Shown here piece after piece: positions 5,079 to 8,529 of a stretch of DNA of 8,529 nucleotides (position 1 is its first letter; each line of letters opens with the position of its first letter). Below the pieces are notes generated by a model. That model saw nothing but the letters and a program-made list of their open reading frames with translations, had not been told where the DNA came from and made no database searches. This DNA is from CAZSPL01 sp964608735 (lineage in GTDB: Bacteria > JAJVIF01 > JAPKYR01 > CAZSPL01), in the NCBI GenBank assembly GCA_964608735.1, contig CAZSPL010000182.1, positions 1-8,529 of the forward strand, read 5' to 3'. A program made the position numbers and the translations under genes.

Positions 5079-6077
5079 TTGAATACAGATTCGATTAATA
5101 TTGGAAATAGCGCTGAAACCCGCAGGGGAAGAGTGTTCCGCAAGACCATCGGGAACTATTTCCTTCGCACCGATGACGGCGAAGTCGTATGCTCGATGTC
5201 AAGCACTCTCCGTAAGGAGCTTGTGTATCCGAATGCCGACCCCTCGTCGCGACACCCGACGGTCGACAAGGTGCGCGATATCCGCCAGGTCGACCCGGTG
5301 GCGATCAACGACGAAGTGCTGTTCATCGACGCCGGCGACGGCACCGGGATGATCACCGGCGTGCTTCCGAGGAAGAACAAGTTCAACCGGAAAGCGTTCG
5401 GCAAAATGCCGCTCGAGCAAATCATCGCCGCGAACATAGACCAGATAGTGGCGGTGATGGCGGCGAGACATCCGAAGATGAGATGGGATATGCTCGACCG
5501 TTTCACCATCGGTGCCGAATCGCTGGGAATCCCGATACTCATCTGCATCAACAAGCTCGATCTTGTCGACGCGGACGAATTGAAGGATGAGATGCGGCTC
5601 TATGAGGACCTCGGCTATCCTGTTTTATACACCAGCGCGGCCGATGAGAGCGGTTTCGATGAATTGAAAGACGCCCTGAAGGACAAGGTCTCCGTTTTCA
5701 TCGGCGAGTCGGGAGTCGGCAAGTCATCGATCCTCAACGTCATCGAACCGGGGCTCGGGCTCAAGGTGAAAGATATCGGCAAGGGCAAGAAGGGCGGCGA
5801 GAAGGGGCAGCATACGACATCGCACCTCGAGATGTTCGATTTCGGATTCGGCGGAAGCGTGATAGATACTCCGGGCATACGCGATTTCGGCCTGTGGGAC
5901 ATCGATAAGCTGCGCATCGCCGGACTTTTTCGCGACATCCGTCCGTTTCTCGGCGGATGCAAATATGCGTCCGACTGCACCCATTCCCACGAGCCGGGAT
6001 GCGCCGTCAAGCAGGCTGTCGAGGACGGCCACATTTCCGAGCGCCGCTACAAGAGCTATCTGAGGTTGATGAAGTAA
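5079..6077 (+). CDS. rsgA: Ribosome small-subunit assembly GTPase RsgA
   Basis: RsgA (YjeQ) hydrolyses GTP on the 30S subunit late in its maturation and checks the decoding centre. The 332-residue product (from TTG 5079) has the full circularly permuted layout: N-terminal OB-fold (RGRVFRKTIGNYFLRT), G4 NKLD (158-161), G5-like TSAAD, G1 P-loop GESGVGKSS (209-217), the G2 region KKGGEKGQHTTSH, and G3 DTPGIRDFGL (263-272). The C-terminal zinc site follows: Cys294, Cys300, His302 and Cys308 in CKYASDCTHSHEPGC. The start is uncertain; GTG 5013 would add 22 residues including extra cysteines (HSCGQGELHCG) not expected in the family. The gene stands alone between the terminator at 4959-4988 and the palindrome at 6098-6190, so it is probably monocistronic, or it receives readthrough from the small unit. 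Confidence 0.96.
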   Translation: MNTDSINIGNSAETRRGRVFRKTIGNYFLRTDDGEVVCSMSSTLRKELVYPNADPSSRHPTVDKVRDIRQVDPVAINDEVLFIDAGDGTGMITGVLPRKNKFNRKAFGKMPLEQIIAANIDQIVAVMAARHPKMRWDMLDRFTIGAESLGIPILICINKLDLVDADELKDEMRLYEDLGYPVLYTSAADESGFDELKDALKDKVSVFIGESGVGKSSILNVIEPGLGLKVKDIGKGKKGGEKGQHTTSHLEMFDFGFGGSVIDTPGIRDFGLWDIDKLRIAGLFRDIRPFLGGCKYASDCTHSHEPGCAVKQAVEDGHISERRYKSYLRLMK

Positions 6078-6097
6078 TTAAAAAAGCAGGGGTTTGG

Positions 6098-6190
6098 GGA
6101 AAAATAGGGACAGTCATCCTGTTTCGCTCTCAGTACTACCACCTCCCGCAAATCTTCGTGCGAAACAGGTGACTGTACCTATTTTTTTCC
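6098..6190. repeat. Long imperfect palindrome (MITE- or REP-like), likely bidirectional terminator
   Basis: The left arm (6098-6127) and right arm (6160-6190) are inverted copies: CCTGTTTCGC (6118-6127) pairs with GCGAAACAGG (6160-6169), ACAGTCA with TGACTGT after a one-base bulge at 6117, then, after one G/A mismatch, TAGG with CCTA, and A5 with T5. The loop is 32 nt. The GGGACAGTCA/TGACTGTACC ends resemble, from memory, short inverted repeats mobilised by REP-associated tyrosine (Y1) transposases, though no transposase is here. The right end carries T7 and the left end A5, so on either strand the stem is followed by a T-run. It lies 20 bp after the rsgA stop and can serve as its terminator. 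Confidence 0.75.
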
Positions 6191-6222
6191 ACGTACTCCC
6201 ATCTCGCGCTCTTCTCTTATCT

Positions 6223-6262
6223 CCCCCCCACGCCTTAGCGTGGGGGGGATTAAGGGGGGGCC
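6223..6262 (-). repeat. G/C-tract palindromic repeat, copy 2 (inverted)
   Basis: These 40 bases are identical to the reverse complement of 4732-4771: C7 ACGC, loop CTTA, GCGT G7, ATTAA, G7 CC. The hairpin stem is again 11 bp (6223-6233 with 6238-6248). The two G7 runs offer four GGG tracts on this strand, enough for a G-quadruplex. It lies 34 bp before the promoter of the repeat-protein gene and 32 bp after the neighbouring palindrome. Confidence 0.85.
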
Positions 6263-6292
6263 CTCCGCACATTCATCCCCGCCGCTATCTTA

Positions 6293-6301
6293 TGCTATCA
6301 T
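6293..6301 (+). promoter_or_regulatory. Extended -10 promoter of the GDD-repeat protein
   Basis: TGCTATCAT is an extended -10 (TGn plus TATCAT, five of six). TTCATC at 6273-6278, 17 bp upstream, is only a weak -35. The predicted leader is about 22 nt. Confidence 0.45.
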
Positions 6302-6316
6302 TCCGCAATCCGTACC

Positions 6317-6322
6317 AAGGAG
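6317..6322 (+). promoter_or_regulatory. Ribosome-binding site fixing the GDD-repeat protein start
   Basis: AAGGAG is seven bases before ATG 6330, immediately followed by a good signal peptide. The frame is open upstream to GTG 6240, but that part translates the G/C-tract repeat and is rejected. Confidence 0.8.
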
Positions 6323-6329
6323 CATCGCC

Positions 6330-8483
6330 ATGCGAAACACATTTTTCATCCTGACCGCATTGTTTCTTATAACGATAAATGCATCCGCGCAGGACGCCGC
6401 AGCACCTCCCGACCCGCATGTGGCCGGACCATCCCGCGCCGACCTCGTCATCCCCGATGAAATCTGGAGCGACGTCCTCCACAAAACCGGGTTCGGCGAC
6501 GGCCCGCTCGGATACTCCGCCGACACCATGGCCCACTTCAAGGGCTCGCAGCACGTACTCGGCACTGTCGAACGCCTCTTCCGCGACATCACCCGCACGC
6601 CGCGTCTCGCAGGACTCGTCGGCGACCAGCTCCTCGACAAACCGTCCGACTTCGCCAACGCCGCCGCCATCGGGTTCTCAATACTCGATGCATACGGCGG
6701 ACGCCATGTCGAACCGCCCGGCCCGGACAGTTGGGGAGTCGAATGGCTCGATGACGGCGCGACCCTCGATACCGCGCTCGACACTATCCTCTTCCGCTCC
6801 CGCGAGGTCGGATTCAATACACCCATGTCCATCTCCGACCGCGAGCAGTGGAACATGCTGCCTGATGGAGCGAAGCGCCTCGTGCTGCGCATACTCGTCG
6901 CGGCGGTGGAATTTACGCCGTATCTCAACCAGGCCATCGACGAAAATTTCTATCTCGATTATTTCCACGTCCGCACCCTCGCCGATATCCCCATGTTCGA
7001 CCTCTACACCTTCGCCTCCGCGCCGTGGAGCGATGAGGAGGAGGATGAATATTCGCTCACCCCGCGCGAATCATTCGAAGCCCTCGACCGGTTCGACATG
7101 AATTTCCACGCCACCGGCGCGAAGGGATTCCTCACCCACGCGCGCGCCGCCATCGATGAATGGAAAGCCGCTATTGAAGGCAACGGTGCGGCATCGGCTC
7201 CCCCCGCCGGTTTCACCTATTGCGAATTCCTCACTCCCGTCGGCCTCGTCGGTATCTTCGGCACCGATGCGGACACCGTCGAGGGAAGCTATTCATTCGT
7301 ATTCAACCTCGGCGGCGACGACACATACTCCGGGGCCACCGCCGTACCGCGCTCCCTCGCCGTGCCCATCGGCGTGGTGGTCGACCTCGGCGGCGATGAT
7401 GTCTACGACCCCGGCGAACAGCCCGCCGCGCTCGCATGCGGAAATCACGGCGTCGGCGCGATATTCGACCTCGCCGGCGACGACATCTACCGCTCGCACG
7501 ATTCCGGCATCGGATGCGCGTGGTACGGCACCGGCGCGGTGGTCGATTATGAAGGCGACGATGTCTACGAATCCCGCACCCGCTCGCAGGGCGCCGCGCG
7601 CGTCGGAGTGGGGATGCTCATCGACCTCGAAGGCGATGACAATTACCGGTGCGACACCGAATCCCAGGCGTTCGGCGGAACGCTCGGCGTCGGGCTGCTC
7701 GTCGACGCATCCGGCGATGATGTCTACTTCGCCGACCCCGAGGGCGCGATAAGCGAGCTGTTCGAGGGACGCACCTGCAACCTGTCGCAGGGATTCGGCT
7801 ACGGGCGTCGCGCCGATTTCGGCGACGGCCACAGCCTCGGCGGCGGGGTCGGATTCCTCGCCGAAGGCGGCGGCGACGATTCATACACCGGCAGCGTCTA
7901 CACCCAGGGCGCGGGATACTGGTGGGCGCTCGGATGCCTCGAGGACCGCGGCGGCGACGATGTGTACATGAACGAGCAGTATTCCTGCGGCTCGGCGCCG
8001 CATTTCGCCATCGGGTGCTGCGTCGATCTGTCCGGCGATGATAAGTACAACGTGGGCAACGACGATATGGAGCGGCAGTTGCAGGCGCACGCGCGCGACG
8101 GCTCGTTCGGCATTTTCATCGACGGCGCGGGGGACGATGAATACCAGCTCGACAACCTCTGCGCCGGGTCGTCCGACCTCAACAGCCTGACACTTTTCTG
8201 GGACCGGATGGGGGACGACACCTACATCGCCGACCGGCGCACGCCGCGCAACGACGCCAACTCGTTCGGCGGCGTGACCTTCTACGAGCCGTTCCACACG
8301 TTCCGCGACGAAACGCCGTCAGTCGGCATCTTCCTCGACACTGGGGGCACCGACTCCTATTCCAACCTCCTCCCGGACGACGCATCCTCCCTCATCCCGC
8401 TCCAATTCGGCGATTCCTCCGAATGGTGGCACGATGACCTGGCGATGTTCAAAGGGTACGGGAGGGATGAGGGGTGGTATTAA
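6330..8483 (+). CDS. Exported 717-residue protein with twelve GDDxY repeats
   Basis: Residues 1-20 form a signal peptide (Arg2, hydrophobic core, then NASA before Gln21, an Ala-x-Ala signal peptidase I site), so the mature protein is periplasmic or secreted. Residues about 35-290 look mostly alpha-helical (GTVERLFRDITRTPRLAGLV, AKRLVLRILVAAVEF) with an acidic patch DEEEDEY; I recognise no catalytic motif. From about 310 to 680 the chain is a series of units with pattern hGhhhD-x2-GDDxY and spacing mostly 26-28. The motif begins at residues 329, 355, 383, 409, 435, 462, 515, 542, 569, 601, 628 and, degenerate as GTDSY, 673. Such Gly/Asp-rich repeats suggest a stacked beta-solenoid, perhaps binding Ca2+, as in but not identical to RTX repeats. 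The end (DEGWY) has no sorting signal. Function unknown; a surface or extracellular structural or binding role is inferred. It is the last gene in the window and stands alone. Confidence 0.9.
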   Translation: MRNTFFILTALFLITINASAQDAAAPPDPHVAGPSRADLVIPDEIWSDVLHKTGFGDGPLGYSADTMAHFKGSQHVLGTVERLFRDITRTPRLAGLVGDQLLDKPSDFANAAAIGFSILDAYGGRHVEPPGPDSWGVEWLDDGATLDTALDTILFRSREVGFNTPMSISDREQWNMLPDGAKRLVLRILVAAVEFTPYLNQAIDENFYLDYFHVRTLADIPMFDLYTFASAPWSDEEEDEYSLTPRESFEALDRFDMNFHATGAKGFLTHARAAIDEWKAAIEGNGAASAPPAGFTYCEFLTPVGLVGIFGTDADTVEGSYSFVFNLGGDDTYSGATAVPRSLAVPIGVVVDLGGDDVYDPGEQPAALACGNHGVGAIFDLAGDDIYRSHDSGIGCAWYGTGAVVDYEGDDVYESRTRSQGAARVGVGMLIDLEGDDNYRCDTESQAFGGTLGVGLLVDASGDDVYFADPEGAISELFEGRTCNLSQGFGYGRRADFGDGHSLGGGVGFLAEGGGDDSYTGSVYTQGAGYWWALGCLEDRGGDDVYMNEQYSCGSAPHFAIGCCVDLSGDDKYNVGNDDMERQLQAHARDGSFGIFIDGAGDDEYQLDNLCAGSSDLNSLTLFWDRMGDDTYIADRRTPRNDANSFGGVTFYEPFHTFRDETPSVGIFLDTGGTDSYSNLLPDDASSLIPLQFGDSSEWWHDDLAMFKGYGRDEGWY
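7311..8360 (+). repeat. Coding repeat array: GGxGDDxY units, ~27 codons each
   Basis: Twelve units of about 78-84 bp encode the GDD motif. The motif's codons vary between units (GGC GAC GAC, GGC GAT GAT, GGG GAC GAC, GGC GAC GAT), so the array is conserved at protein but not DNA level and does not come from recent tandem expansion. The two wide gaps (462 to 515, 628 to 673) probably contain degenerate units, for example RADFGDGHS near 490. Confidence 0.85.
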
Positions 8484-8529
8484 TTAGTTAGCATTATAGA
8501 TTTGCTAGATCATTGCTGTAACAATGAAT
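8484..8529. other. AT-rich 3' flank, no gene
   Basis: These 46 bases after the stop are clearly more AT-rich than the gene before them. TCATTG (8510-8515) and CAATGA (8522-8527) could form a 6-bp hairpin, but no T-run follows within the window, so I do not call a terminator. Confidence 0.4.

Noticed and set aside
6240..6329. GTG start extending the GDD-repeat protein 30 codons upstream
   Set aside because: This part translates the G/C-tract repeat; AAGGAG and a proper signal peptide begin at ATG 6330.
7311..8360. CRISPR array or recent tandem DNA repeats
   Set aside because: The periodicity is in the protein; the DNA units differ at synonymous and variable positions and have no constant spacer-repeat structure.
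6290..8385. Long antisense and alternate-frame ORFs across the GDD-repeat gene
   Set aside because: They are Arg/Ala/Pro-rich shadows caused by GC-rich repeats and carry no ribosome-binding site or domain.

Overview
The window reads as chromosomal DNA from a free-living, GC-rich bacterium with a Gram-negative-type envelope. Three of its six protein-coding loci start with a signal peptide, lipoprotein-type leader or membrane anchor. The rest are housekeeping or stress genes: non-haem ferritin, a soluble P-type-ATPase-like HAD protein, a methyltransferase and the ribosome-assembly GTPase RsgA. Shine-Dalgarno sequences are strong (AGGAGG, GGAGG, AAGGAG) and promoters look sigma-70-like, several with an extended -10. 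The large envelope proteins resemble, from memory, families known mostly from Planctomycetes/Verrucomicrobia-like bacteria and uncultured phyla. I cannot assign a phylum from sequence alone. There are no tRNA, rRNA, CRISPR, phage or transposase genes.

Left part (1-2188, minus strand): the first 729 codons of a very large exported protein whose 3' end lies outside the window. It joins an N-terminal beta-rich region to a TIM-barrel-like glycoside-hydrolase-type domain that is interrupted by a carbohydrate-binding-like module. It is divergent from a small membrane-anchored protein of unknown function (2262-2696). Their predicted -10 elements overlap in the 73-bp gap between them.

Middle part: a ferritin (2721-3254, minus) has every ferroxidase residue I looked for. 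Divergent from it is a class I SAM-dependent methyltransferase (3418-4254) carrying one in-frame amber codon at position 139. It is followed after 1 nt by a COG4087-type HAD gene (4256-4726), which suggests a translationally coupled pair. Next come a 40-bp G/C-tract hairpin repeat and a compact transcription unit at 4814-4988: consensus-like promoter, GGAGG ribosome-binding site, 18-codon ORF and intrinsic terminator. This unit is the best candidate here for something undescribed. rsgA follows (5079-6077, most likely from a TTG start).

Right part: the rsgA-downstream gap holds an imperfect terminal-inverted palindrome ending in T7, which may serve as the rsgA terminator, and then a second, inverted and identical copy of the 40-bp hairpin repeat. 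A promoter with extended -10 then drives a 717-residue exported protein (6330-8483). Its C-terminal half carries twelve Gly-Asp-Asp-x-Tyr repeats with a period near 27 residues, probably a repetitive beta-structure.
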